64,000 nucleotides of DNA from Corynebacterium sp. (GTDB lineage: Bacteria > Actinomycetota > Actinomycetes > Mycobacteriales > Mycobacteriaceae), in NCBI RefSeq assembly GCF_022712275.1, contig NZ_JALAGU010000011.1, forward strand, positions 1 through 64,000, written 5' to 3'. The position numbers and the translations under genes are program-made. The notes beneath the pieces were generated by a model. That model was not told the origin of the DNA. It did not search any database and worked only from the letters and a program-made list of their open reading frames with translations. The stretch's first letter is position 1. The number at the start of each line of letters is the position of its first letter. Shown here piece after piece: positions 51,380-59,230 of the stretch.

Positions 51380-52420
51380 TCAGCGCACCCGCTCGCCCTC
51401 GGCGTCGAAGAAGTACACCGCGGCGCCTTCGGCCAGGGCGAAGACCACGGAGCCGCCCAGCGGGGGCAGCGTCCCCGGGGCGTCCTCGGTACGGGCCGTG
51501 ACCTGGCCGTAGGAGGTTTCGGCGTAGACGTTGGCGTCCGACCCGAGCTCCTCGACGAGGGAGACGGTGCCGACAAGACCGGGGGTACCGGCGTCCTGCA
51601 CGGTGAGATGCTCCGGGCGGACGCCGACCTGGGCCGCACCGGCAGGCAGATCGATCCCCAGTTCGGTCAGCGCGGAGCCGTCGACGGTGAGCAGGTTCAT
51701 CGACGGCGAGCCGATGAACCCGGCGACGAAGGCGTTCACCGGGTCGCGGTAGAGGTTCTGCGGGGTGTCGACCTGCTGCAGGGTGCCGTCCTTGAGTACG
51801 GCGACACGGTGCCCCATCGTCATCGCCTCGACCTGGTCGTGGGTGACGTAGACAGTGGTGACGTCGAGGTTCTGCTGCAGTTTCACGATCTGCGCGCGGG
51901 TCTGGACGCGCAGCTTGGCGTCCAGGTTGGACAGCGGCTCGTCCATGAGGAAGACCTGCGGCTCGCGGACGATCGCCCGGCCCATCGCCACACGCTGACG
52001 CTGACCGCCGGAAAGGTCCTTCGGCTTACGGTCGAGGAACTCGGTGAGGTCGAGGATCTCGGCGGCGCGTTCGACCCGCTCGGCGATCTCGGCCTTGGGA
52101 CGCTTCTTGATGGTCAGTGCGAAGCCCATGTTCTCCCGTACGGACATGTGCGGGTAGAGGGCGTAGTCCTGGAAGACCATCGCGATGTCGCGGTCGCCTG
52201 GTTCTTCGTCGGTGACGTCCTTCCCGCCGATGGAGACGGTGCCGGAGTCGGTGGGCTCCAGGCCGGCCAGGGCACGCAGGGTGGTGGACTTACCGCAGCC
52301 GGACGGTCCGACGAGGACGAGGAACTCGCCGTCGGCGATCTCCAGGTTCAGGTCCTTGACCGTGGGGGCGTCGGCGCCCGGGTACCGGATATTCACGTGA
52401 TCGAAGACGACGTCAGCCAT
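51380..52420 (-). CDS. tusK: Trehalose-type ABC transporter ATPase (MalK/SugC/TusK-like)
   Basis: A 346-residue ATPase of the MalK/MsmK group: Walker A GPSGCGKST, signature LSGGQRQR, Walker B VFLMDEPLSNLDAKLR, then a C-terminal TOBE/OB-fold regulatory domain (about 240-346) that contains the GVRPEHL segment. It powers TusFG. Its start lies 62 bases from the divergent histidine kinase start with a perfect 8-bp inverted repeat in the gap. Confidence 0.88.
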   Translation of the reverse strand: MADVVFDHVNIRYPGADAPTVKDLNLEIADGEFLVLVGPSGCGKSTTLRALAGLEPTDSGTVSIGGKDVTDEEPGDRDIAMVFQDYALYPHMSVRENMGFALTIKKRPKAEIAERVERAAEILDLTEFLDRKPKDLSGGQRQRVAMGRAIVREPQVFLMDEPLSNLDAKLRVQTRAQIVKLQQNLDVTTVYVTHDQVEAMTMGHRVAVLKDGTLQQVDTPQNLYRDPVNAFVAGFIGSPSMNLLTVDGSALTELGIDLPAGAAQVGVRPEHLTVQDAGTPGLVGTVSLVEELGSDANVYAETSYGQVTARTEDAPGTLPPLGGSVVFALAEGAAVYFFDAEGERVR

Positions 52421-52424
52421 GGTG

Positions 52425-52450
52425 ACGGATCATACCGCAGGCTGATCCGT
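52425..52450. promoter_or_regulatory. Inverted repeat between tusK and histidine kinase gene
   Basis: ACGGATCA-TACCGCAGGC-TGATCCGT: perfect 8-bp arms spaced by 10 bases, lying 5 bases upstream of the tusK start codon and 33 upstream of the kinase start. The size and symmetry suit a dimeric repressor acting on tusK. The regulator is unknown. Confidence 0.45.
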
Positions 52451-52482
52451 GTGCTGGGCGGCATTCCGTAGAGTCGACGGTT

Positions 52483-53766
52483 GTGAGCGACCTGAACGGC
52501 ACGAACTCCACGACAACCTCCTTCGCCCTGCAGGCGACGCCGGGGCCGTTCTGGCGCGACCGCGGATTCTGGGTGCAGTTCGCCGTCCAGTCCGCGCTGT
52601 TCCTGGTCGTCGGTAGTCTTGACCTGGCTGGCGCCTTCAATACCCTGGTCGATTCCTCGGATCCGGTTTCCGCGGTCATCCTGTCCGTCGGCTACACCAT
52701 CGTCTTCGTCGGCCTGCTGGTGCAGCGTCGCCGGCCGGAGCTCGGCCTGACCACTGTCGCCGTCGGGCTTCTGGTCGCTGCTGTCGCGCTGTCTGAGGTG
52801 TACGTCCTGGCCGCGGGCATCGTGGGGTACGAGGCGTGGTTCATCTCCGGGTACATCCGGCGGCGGCGTCGGGCATGGCTCGGCGCCCTACTGGTCGGGG
52901 CACTGGCCGGGGCAACGCTCGCTGTTCTCGCTCCGTATGTCGAACTCAGCTGGGTCGCAGGTCCTTCCCGGGAGGAGGTGTACGGCGAAGGCTCTTCGCC
53001 GCGGGAATTCGTCGGCGTCCTCACCATTCTTCTCGTCCTCATTGTCGTCTCTGTCGCGCTGTGCTGGCAGCTGGGTCTGGGGGTACGCCGTCAGCATCAG
53101 CAGATGGAGAATCTTGCGGCCCGCGCCGAGCTGGCCGCCGTCACCGAGCGCAACCGCATCGCCCGGGAGATGCACGACATCGTCGCCCACTCCCTTACCG
53201 CGGTCATCGCCCAGGCCGACGGCGGACGCTATGCGGGGAAGAAGAAGCCGGAGCTGGCGATCGAAGCTCTCGACACGATCGCGGCGACCGGTCGTGAGGC
53301 ACTGGCACAGATGCGGCAGCTCCTCAGCGTCCTGCGCGAGGGCGAGACCCGCGACACCGGGTCCGCGCCGGGTGTAGACGGCGTCCCCGGTCTGGTGGAC
53401 GACGCCCGGCGGTCCGGTCTGGAGATCTCCCTCGACATCAGGGGGGACGCCAGGGAAGTGCCGGCGACACTGGGCCTCACCGTCTACCGCACCGTGCAGG
53501 AGTCACTGACGAATGTGCTCAAACACGCCGGGAAGGTCCGCACGCAGGTGGTGATGGACTGGACTGAACCGGGGGCACTGCTGGTCAGCGTGGACAACGC
53601 GCCAGGACAGGGTCTGGTGGACGCCACGTCCGCCGCCGGTGGTGCCGGCGGCCAGGGGCTGATCGGGCTGAAGGAGCGGGCCCGGGTACATGAGGGGACG
53701 GCGTCCTGGGGTGCCTCGGCAGTCTTCCCCGGTGGGTGGCGCGTGGCCGTTAAGCTGGCCGCATGA
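52483..53766 (+). CDS. Two-component sensor histidine kinase (NarL-type HisKA_3)
   Basis: A 427-residue membrane kinase: four to six predicted helices (about residues 30-195), then a HisKA_3 dimerization segment with His231 in REMHDIVAHSLTAV, and an HATPase domain whose late glycine box is GAGGQGLIGLKER. Lacking a large extracellular domain, it resembles intramembrane-sensing kinases that respond to envelope stress or antibiotics. GTG 52483; the next gene overlaps by ATGA. Confidence 0.88.
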   Translation: MSDLNGTNSTTTSFALQATPGPFWRDRGFWVQFAVQSALFLVVGSLDLAGAFNTLVDSSDPVSAVILSVGYTIVFVGLLVQRRRPELGLTTVAVGLLVAAVALSEVYVLAAGIVGYEAWFISGYIRRRRRAWLGALLVGALAGATLAVLAPYVELSWVAGPSREEVYGEGSSPREFVGVLTILLVLIVVSVALCWQLGLGVRRQHQQMENLAARAELAAVTERNRIAREMHDIVAHSLTAVIAQADGGRYAGKKKPELAIEALDTIAATGREALAQMRQLLSVLREGETRDTGSAPGVDGVPGLVDDARRSGLEISLDIRGDAREVPATLGLTVYRTVQESLTNVLKHAGKVRTQVVMDWTEPGALLVSVDNAPGQGLVDATSAAGGAGGQGLIGLKERARVHEGTASWGASAVFPGGWRVAVKLAA

Positions 53767-54536
53767 CCGGGAAAACTACAGTGGCCCTCGCCGATGACCA
53801 GCAGCTCGTCCGCGCCGGGTTCGCCATGGTGCTGGACTCCCAGGACGACATCGAGGTGGTGTGGCAGGCAGTTGACGGGGTGGAGGCGGTGCGGCTCGCG
53901 GAACAGCAGCCCGTGGACATCGTGCTCATGGACGTACAGATGCCGAACCTCGACGGCATCTCGGCGACCCGGCAGATCGTGGATACCGGTGTGCGCGGTC
54001 CCGGCGGCGAACCGACCCGGGTGGTGGTGCTGACGACCTTCGACAATGACGAGTACGTGATGAGCTCCATCACCGCCGGGGCGAGTGGTTTCCTGCTGAA
54101 GGACGCCGACCCGGAGGACCTCATCGACGCGGTGCGGACGGTCGGGGAGGCCTCTGCCGTGATCTCCCCGAAGGCGACGGCGCGGCTGCTGCGTCAGGTG
54201 CGGGCAGGTGGGACAGATGCCGGAGCGGGTGGCCTCGGCGGTGCCGATGCAGGCCGCGGTATCGCGACCTCATCGGATGTCCCGGCGCCGGGCCCGGACG
54301 ACGATCTGGGTCTCGTGGATCCCCTGACCCCACGTGAGCGGGAGATCCTGGTGCTGATGGCTACCGGGGCGTCCAACCAGGAGATCGCCGCGCGGCTGTT
54401 CGTGTCCCTGCCGACTGTGAAGACGCATGTCGGACGGGTGCTGGCGAAGACCGGCTCGCGCGACCGGGTCCATGCGGTGCTCTTCGCCTTCCGGCACGGG
54501 CTGGTGGACCCGGCCCAGGTGCTCGACGGGGAGTAG
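53763..54536 (+). CDS. LuxR/NarL-type response regulator
   Basis: A 257-residue regulator with a receiver domain (acceptor Asp57 in VLMDVQMPNLDG, Lys in FLLKDADPEDLIDAV) and a C-terminal LuxR helix-turn-helix (about 190-250) starting LTPREREILVLMATGASNQEIA. Between them is an unusually long Gly/Ala-rich linker (about residues 145-185). Partner of the upstream kinase. A perfect palindrome at 54568-54585 lies between its stop and the ABC gene, the probable target. Confidence 0.9.
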   Translation: MTGKTTVALADDQQLVRAGFAMVLDSQDDIEVVWQAVDGVEAVRLAEQQPVDIVLMDVQMPNLDGISATRQIVDTGVRGPGGEPTRVVVLTTFDNDEYVMSSITAGASGFLLKDADPEDLIDAVRTVGEASAVISPKATARLLRQVRAGGTDAGAGGLGGADAGRGIATSSDVPAPGPDDDLGLVDPLTPREREILVLMATGASNQEIAARLFVSLPTVKTHVGRVLAKTGSRDRVHAVLFAFRHGLVDPAQVLDGE

Positions 54537-54567
54537 GGATGCCCAGGCGATGGACGTCCTCATCGCC

Positions 54568-54585
54568 GTCATACCCAGGTATGAC
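54568..54585. promoter_or_regulatory. Perfect palindromic operator candidate for the response regulator
   Basis: GTCATACCCAGGTATGAC: two 8-bp arms with a two-base centre, the usual size of NarL/LuxR-class response regulator sites. It lies 79 bases before the ATPase start at 54664 and 31 bases after the regulator stop. No other strong signal is present in this 127-bp gap. Confidence 0.6.
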
Positions 54586-54663
54586 CGACCCGCACCACCC
54601 ACCACCGCACAATCAGCCCGCAGACCGATGATCGCAGGCGCAGAGGCGACGACCATGTAGTCC

Positions 54664-55680
54664 ATGATCACCGTCACCGACCTGCACAAGAGCTACGGCA
54701 GGCAGCACGCCGTCGCAGACCTCTCATTCACTGTCCCCGACTCGACCGTCACCGGCTTCCTCGGCCCGAACGGCGCCGGTAAGTCGACCACCATGCGTTG
54801 CATCCTCGGCCTCGACCGGCCGACCTCCGGCACCGTCACCTTCGACGGAGCCGACTTCACCGCCCTCGCCGACAAGCCCGGTACCGCCGGCGCCCTCCTC
54901 GACGCGACCTGGTTCACTCCGGCCCGTAGCGGCCGCTCCCACCTCCGCGTCCTCGCCCGGGGCGCCGGCATCCCTGACTCCCGCGTCGAGGAATGCCTCG
55001 AGACCGTCGGTCTCACCGACGCCGCGAAGAAGAAGGTCGGCGGCTACTCGCTCGGCATGAAGCAGCGACTCGGACTCGCCGCCGCCCTCCTCGGCGACCC
55101 GAAGCACCTCATCCTCGACGAGCCGGTCAACGGCCTAGACCCCGAAGGGGTCAGCTGGATGCGGCACACCATCCGCACCCTGGCGTCCCAGGGTCGCAGC
55201 GTCCTCGTCTCCTCCCACCTGCTCTCCGAGATGCAGCTCACCGCCGACCGACTCGTCGTCATCGGCAAGGGCCGCATGATCGGCGAGTACTCCATGGACG
55301 AGTTCCTTGCCGGCGGAGCCCGCGTCCTCGTCGAAACCCCGGACGCCCGCCTCACCGACACCCTCGCCACCCGCCTGCGGGACGCCGGCTTCACCGCGTC
55401 CTTCGGACTGGCGGACGATACCGGCGGCACAGACGCCGGGACCACACCACTCACCGTCGACATCCCCGAAGGATCCACCGACGCGGAGGTTCGCCGCGCC
55501 GTCGCCGAGATCGCCCTCACCGCAAGAGTCCCGGTCACCGGACTTCGCGCCGAGACCGCCAACCTGGAGACCCGCTTCCTCGCCGCGACCGCGGACGCCC
55601 AGGAGTACCGCACCGAATCCGCCACATCCGCCACCTCCGCCACATCCACCACATCCGCCGTCCCCGCCGGAAAGAAGTAG
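54664..55680 (+). CDS. DrrA-type ABC transporter ATPase
   Basis: A 338-residue ATPase with Walker A GPNGAGKST, signature YSLGMKQRLG and Walker B HLILDEPVNGLDP, i.e. the drug-resistance/bacteriocin-immunity group. A C-terminal part of about 120 residues ends in Ser/Ala/Thr repeats (SATSATSTTSAVPAGKK). It exports or displaces an antibiotic, peptide or lipid together with the next gene. Preceded by the two-component genes and a palindrome, suggesting induction by an envelope-active compound. Confidence 0.88.
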   Translation: MITVTDLHKSYGRQHAVADLSFTVPDSTVTGFLGPNGAGKSTTMRCILGLDRPTSGTVTFDGADFTALADKPGTAGALLDATWFTPARSGRSHLRVLARGAGIPDSRVEECLETVGLTDAAKKKVGGYSLGMKQRLGLAAALLGDPKHLILDEPVNGLDPEGVSWMRHTIRTLASQGRSVLVSSHLLSEMQLTADRLVVIGKGRMIGEYSMDEFLAGGARVLVETPDARLTDTLATRLRDAGFTASFGLADDTGGTDAGTTPLTVDIPEGSTDAEVRRAVAEIALTARVPVTGLRAETANLETRFLAATADAQEYRTESATSATSATSTTSAVPAGKK

Positions 55681-55685
55681 TCGTC

Positions 55686-56420
55686 ATGTCCTTCACCAAC
55701 GCCCTGCGCGCCGAGACCACCAAGCTGTTCAGCCTGCGCTCAAGCCTCGTCTACGCGATCCTGCTCACCGGCTCCCTCTTCGGCCCGGTCACCCTCATCG
55801 CCCTCTTCGGCGACGACGCCACCCTCGACTGGTCGACGATCCTCTTCGGCCTGCAGATCTTCATGCTCGTCGCGGTGATCTTCGCCGCCGCCACCACCGC
55901 CGGCGACATCCGCAACCACATGCACGCCCAGGCCTTCCTCACCCAGGCCGGACGTTGGCAGTGGGTCGCAGCCAAGATCACCGTCACCGCCGTATTCACC
56001 GCCGTGACCTATGTCCTCGGCACGGTCCTGGCGATCGGTGTCGGAGCGGCCCTCGGCGGCACACTGAGCCTCGGCACCGACAGCTTCATCCCTGTGGTCG
56101 GCCTGGTCACCAACGTCCTCTTCGCCGCGATGAGTGTCGGACTGGCCTGCGTCATCCGCAGCCAGGTCGCGTCCGTGGCTGTCCCCGTGGCCTGGCTGCT
56201 CGTCATCGACGGCATGCTCGGCATGGCCGCCGAGTCCATCGGGATCTTCCGCCCCCTGGCCGCCATCGCCCCGATGCAACGGCAGACCCAGCTCCTCAGT
56301 GGCGAGGACCCGCTCGGCTTCGGCTTCAGCACCGCGGTCTGCTACCTCATCATCATCGCCTGGTTCGCCGCCCTCGCCGCGCTCGGCCTGTGGCGCAACC
56401 ACCGCGTGGACGTGCGCTGA
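55686..56420 (+). CDS. ABC-2-type permease
   Basis: A 244-residue membrane protein with six helices, starting MSFTNALRAETTKLFSLRSSLVY, a cytoplasmic helix typical of ABC-2/DrrB-like permeases. It begins 5 bases after the ATPase stop, so the two form one transporter. It ends about 3 bases before the antisense remains of a zinc-ribbon gene. Confidence 0.85.
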   Translation: MSFTNALRAETTKLFSLRSSLVYAILLTGSLFGPVTLIALFGDDATLDWSTILFGLQIFMLVAVIFAAATTAGDIRNHMHAQAFLTQAGRWQWVAAKITVTAVFTAVTYVLGTVLAIGVGAALGGTLSLGTDSFIPVVGLVTNVLFAAMSVGLACVIRSQVASVAVPVAWLLVIDGMLGMAAESIGIFRPLAAIAPMQRQTQLLSGEDPLGFGFSTAVCYLIIIAWFAALAALGLWRNHRVDVR

Positions 56421-56423
56421 CCC

Positions 56424-57060
56424 TCAGGCCGGCCCCGTCCCGCACTGCGGGCTGAAGAGTGCCCCTGCTGGATTCGTGTGGGAACAGGAGAACATGTGAC
56501 CTCCACCGACAGGGGCGATCCGCAGGCGGAGCAGAACTTCCCACCGTGCGACTGCGCGCCGCAGGACCCGCAGCGGGGGTGGGACTGCTCGCCCTGCGTC
56601 ATCCCGGCGGTCAGGTCCACGTCCTGCAGCTTGATGCGTACCTGCTCGCGTGGCTCCACGGCCTTCAACTGCGCAAGCTCCTCGGAAGTGACGGGGGAGC
56701 GCCGGACACACCGGCCCACCAGCTCGTTCCGGCACACGTCGCCACACACCCGGTCGTCGCAGCCACGGCACTGGTGGAAGTGCGGGGAGATCTCCACCAC
56801 CGCGCGGCTAGGGTCTTGTCCTTCGCCTCAGAGTTCGTCGACCGGTCGAGCACGCGGTCCACCGCGGACGTGACGCCGTAGAACCGGCCGCCGAAAAGAC
56901 TGCCCAGACCCCGGGCGACCTTCTGTCCGGTGGCCGCGACATCTCTCCGGTACACCGAGCGGTAACTGTTGCCGCACCGGTCGCAGTGGAACTCGGACCG
57001 GTACCCGTCGGTATTCGACAGATCACTGCAATTGCTGGTGAAGGGGATGCTCGTCGGTAT
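56424..57060 (-). pseudogene. Frameshifted zinc-ribbon protein gene
   Basis: Coding signal on the minus strand is split over frames. The N-terminal part (about 57060-56815) has a zinc-ribbon pair FHCDRCGNSYRSVYRRD and a helical segment VARGLGSLFGGRFYGVTSAV. One base appears lost near 56810 (CCCTAG), after which the frame EISPHFHQCRGCDDRVCGDVC continues and includes CGSCGAQSHGGKFCSACG (56600-56530). A second frame change near 56510 leads to GALFSPQCGT, where the expected FCPQCG has Cys replaced by Ser. No convincing start codon. Either a pseudogene or, less likely, sequencing errors. Confidence 0.65.
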
Positions 57061-57148
57061 GGCGTCCTCTGTCCGTGGCAGGGGCCTGATCCCCTGTAGG
57101 AGGATCATATACCGGCCCCCGACCCCCGTCCCGGTACCCTGGGAACTC

Positions 57149-57802
57149 ATGGACATCACCCTCGGAGACACCGGCCGCACCCTCCACCTGCCCTCGCACT
57201 GGGAAGTGCTCAACACCCTTCCGGAGGACGCCCCGGGCACCGTCGCCTTCGGCTACCAGCTCGCCGGGAGCAACGCCGTGGTCACTCTCGCCCCGCTCGA
57301 CTCCCAGATGATGCCCGTCGACCGCGACGAGGTCATCGAGGGAATCCGCCCCAACCTCAGGGAGTTCCACGCCGGCCTCGTCGAGGCGGACGCCGGCGAG
57401 ACCCCGGTCGGCGACCTCATCGTCTACACCGTGGTGAAGACCCTCCCGCCGGAGGACGCCGAGCCCGGCTCCGGCATGCAGTACAACCTCACCCTCCACG
57501 TCGCCGTGGAGAACGGCGAGTACCTGGAACCCTGGCAGCTCCAGGGGTTCTTCACCGAGACCGGTACCCCGGGTATGCGCGACGCGGCGGTCATGGACCT
57601 CAAGCGCCGTGCCGGGGAGATCAGCATCGGCGCCGACGGTCTCGAGGGTTGGTACGTCGACCCCTACGATCCCGCCCTCACCCCGGCCGACGGCTGTCTG
57701 CTGGCCACCCTCGCAGAGGACCGGGCCTACGATGACCGCTTCCCGGAGCACCCCCTGTCCCAGGCCAGGCTTCTGCTGGACGCCCTTATCGCCGTGGAGT
57801 GA
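57149..57802 (+). CDS. Conserved hypothetical protein
   Basis: A 217-residue, acidic cytosolic protein without signal, helices or recognisable catalytic motif. It begins MDITLGDTGRTLHLPSHWEV, contains many Glu/Asp and ends LSQARLLLDALIAVE. ATG 57149 is the first good start. It is between the zinc-ribbon remnant (divergent) and the TIGR03089 gene (convergent, 12-bp gap). Function unknown; not recognised. Confidence 0.7.
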   Translation: MDITLGDTGRTLHLPSHWEVLNTLPEDAPGTVAFGYQLAGSNAVVTLAPLDSQMMPVDRDEVIEGIRPNLREFHAGLVEADAGETPVGDLIVYTVVKTLPPEDAEPGSGMQYNLTLHVAVENGEYLEPWQLQGFFTETGTPGMRDAAVMDLKRRAGEISIGADGLEGWYVDPYDPALTPADGCLLATLAEDRAYDDRFPEHPLSQARLLLDALIAVE

Positions 57803-57814
57803 CCCCGGGCGGGG

Positions 57815-58504
57815 CTAACCCACCACGCCCTTCTCGATCTCGGCGAGGTGGGCCAGCCGGTCGGCGTCCCCGTCGGTGGACAGCACCACCGAACCACCGG
57901 CGAACAGGGGGAGGAGCCGGTCGACGAGACTGTCCGCGTCCTCCCATCCGGAGGTCACCGCGCGCACGTTCTCACCGCGGGAGGACGCGCGGGCCTGCAG
58001 CTCAGTACCCGTGATCTCCGCACCGACGGCGTCGATGAGCAGCACGGCGTCCGCCCCGGAGGGCGGGCCCGCGTAGCGGTCACCCTGCACCCGCAGCTCC
58101 GGGGCCAGGTCGGTCACCCCGAAGGGCACCTCCCCGCCGGACTCCGCCACGCCGCGTCCGAAGGGGTCGGTGGAGACCAGGAGCACCTCGTCGGCGAGGT
58201 CGCTGTCGGCATCCGTGGTAATCACCGCTGCGGCGTCAGCGGCCGCGGGGGAGGAAGGGGAGCACACCGCCACCCCGGCCTGCCAACAGCCCAGCACCAG
58301 TGCCGCGGGCAGCCAGTCGGTCGGGCAGTCCACCACGACCACATCCCCCCGGCCCAACCCGAACTCGCCGGCGAAGAGATTGCCACCCTTGGCCGCCCAG
58401 TTCGCTGATGTCGCCGCGGACAGTTCCATACGCCCCCGGTCTGTGTACGTGGTGATGCGGGGCGAGGCGGCGTCGGTCGCCAGAAACGGGGCCATGAGAT
58501 CCAT
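57815..58504 (-). CDS. TIGR03089-family protein (AMP-binding-like fragment family)
   Basis: A 229-residue actinobacterial protein resembling the N-terminal subdomain of adenylate-forming enzymes: RITTYTDRGRMELSAATSANWAAK, VVDCPTDWLPAALVLG and ITGTELQARAS. It lacks the ligase P-loop and hinge motifs, so it is probably not a ligase. In mycobacteria it is found next to the LCP-type gene Rv3267, consistent with the LCP gene at the right edge here. ATG 58504 chosen; GTG 58513 possible. Function unknown. Confidence 0.78.
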   Translation of the reverse strand: MDLMAPFLATDAASPRITTYTDRGRMELSAATSANWAAKGGNLFAGEFGLGRGDVVVVDCPTDWLPAALVLGCWQAGVAVCSPSSPAAADAAAVITTDADSDLADEVLLVSTDPFGRGVAESGGEVPFGVTDLAPELRVQGDRYAGPPSGADAVLLIDAVGAEITGTELQARASSRGENVRAVTSGWEDADSLVDRLLPLFAGGSVVLSTDGDADRLAHLAEIEKGVVG

Positions 58505-58533
58505 GCCCGTCACACTAGCGTCAGTTCACGGCA

Positions 58534-59151
58534 TCACAGGACAGGGCCCTCATCCACCGGTACTGCTTCACCGGACAGTGCGGGGCCGAGGATGACCAGC
58601 ACCGCGAAGACCACCACCGTCACCAGCACCACGACGGTCACGGTCCGTGTCCAGCGGTCCGCCGCAGTGGCTGACCGCCGCAGGAACACTGCAGTGACCA
58701 GCGCACCGACCAGGGCGCCGACGGTGTTGCAGATCAGGTCTGTGACGTCGGTGCGTCCCAGCGAGAACACGTACTGCGCGACTTCGATGGCCAGACTCAG
58801 CCCTGCGGAGACCGACACCGCCGGCCATACCTTCCGGAAGACCACCGCCAGCAGCACGCCGACCGGGATGAAGAAGGCGACATTGCCGAGGATGTCGAAG
58901 GCCGCGTTGAAGGGATTCGAGGCGTCCGCGACAATCCCGAAGGGCTGAAGTCGCAGCTCCCGGACGCGCTGATTCTCCGGCTTCCACAGCAGGCCGATGG
59001 TGTAGAAGGACTTCAGACAGGTCAGTGCCACAACCACGGCCAGGTATCCGACCAGGGCCGCCCAGGTCCACGGGCGGGTCCGCACCTGGGAGGGCGGAAC
59101 CGTCCTCGGTGCAGGCGGCGTGGGCATGCGGGTCAGTGTAGTGGCGGACAT
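58534..59151 (-). CDS. VanZ-family membrane protein
   Basis: A 205-residue protein with four to five helices. A cytoplasmic N-terminal segment is followed by a helix and the typical LQPFGIVADASNPFNAAFDILGNVAFFIPVG segment (in two parts), and later IEVAQYVFSLGRTDVTDLICNT, the core of VanZ/teicoplanin-resistance-type proteins. VanZ lowers susceptibility to teicoplanin by an unknown mechanism; this homolog's role is unknown. Starts at ATG 59151 (GGAG upstream) or ATG 59127. Confidence 0.82.
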   Translation of the reverse strand: MSATTLTRMPTPPAPRTVPPSQVRTRPWTWAALVGYLAVVVALTCLKSFYTIGLLWKPENQRVRELRLQPFGIVADASNPFNAAFDILGNVAFFIPVGVLLAVVFRKVWPAVSVSAGLSLAIEVAQYVFSLGRTDVTDLICNTVGALVGALVTAVFLRRSATAADRWTRTVTVVVLVTVVVFAVLVILGPALSGEAVPVDEGPVL

Positions 59152-59230
59152 GACTCCGGAGAGTAGCCCCGGGGGATGGCAGAAGCCTGGCAGTGCGCTG
59201 GCGCCGAATTGTGTCAGTACCGTGGATGTC

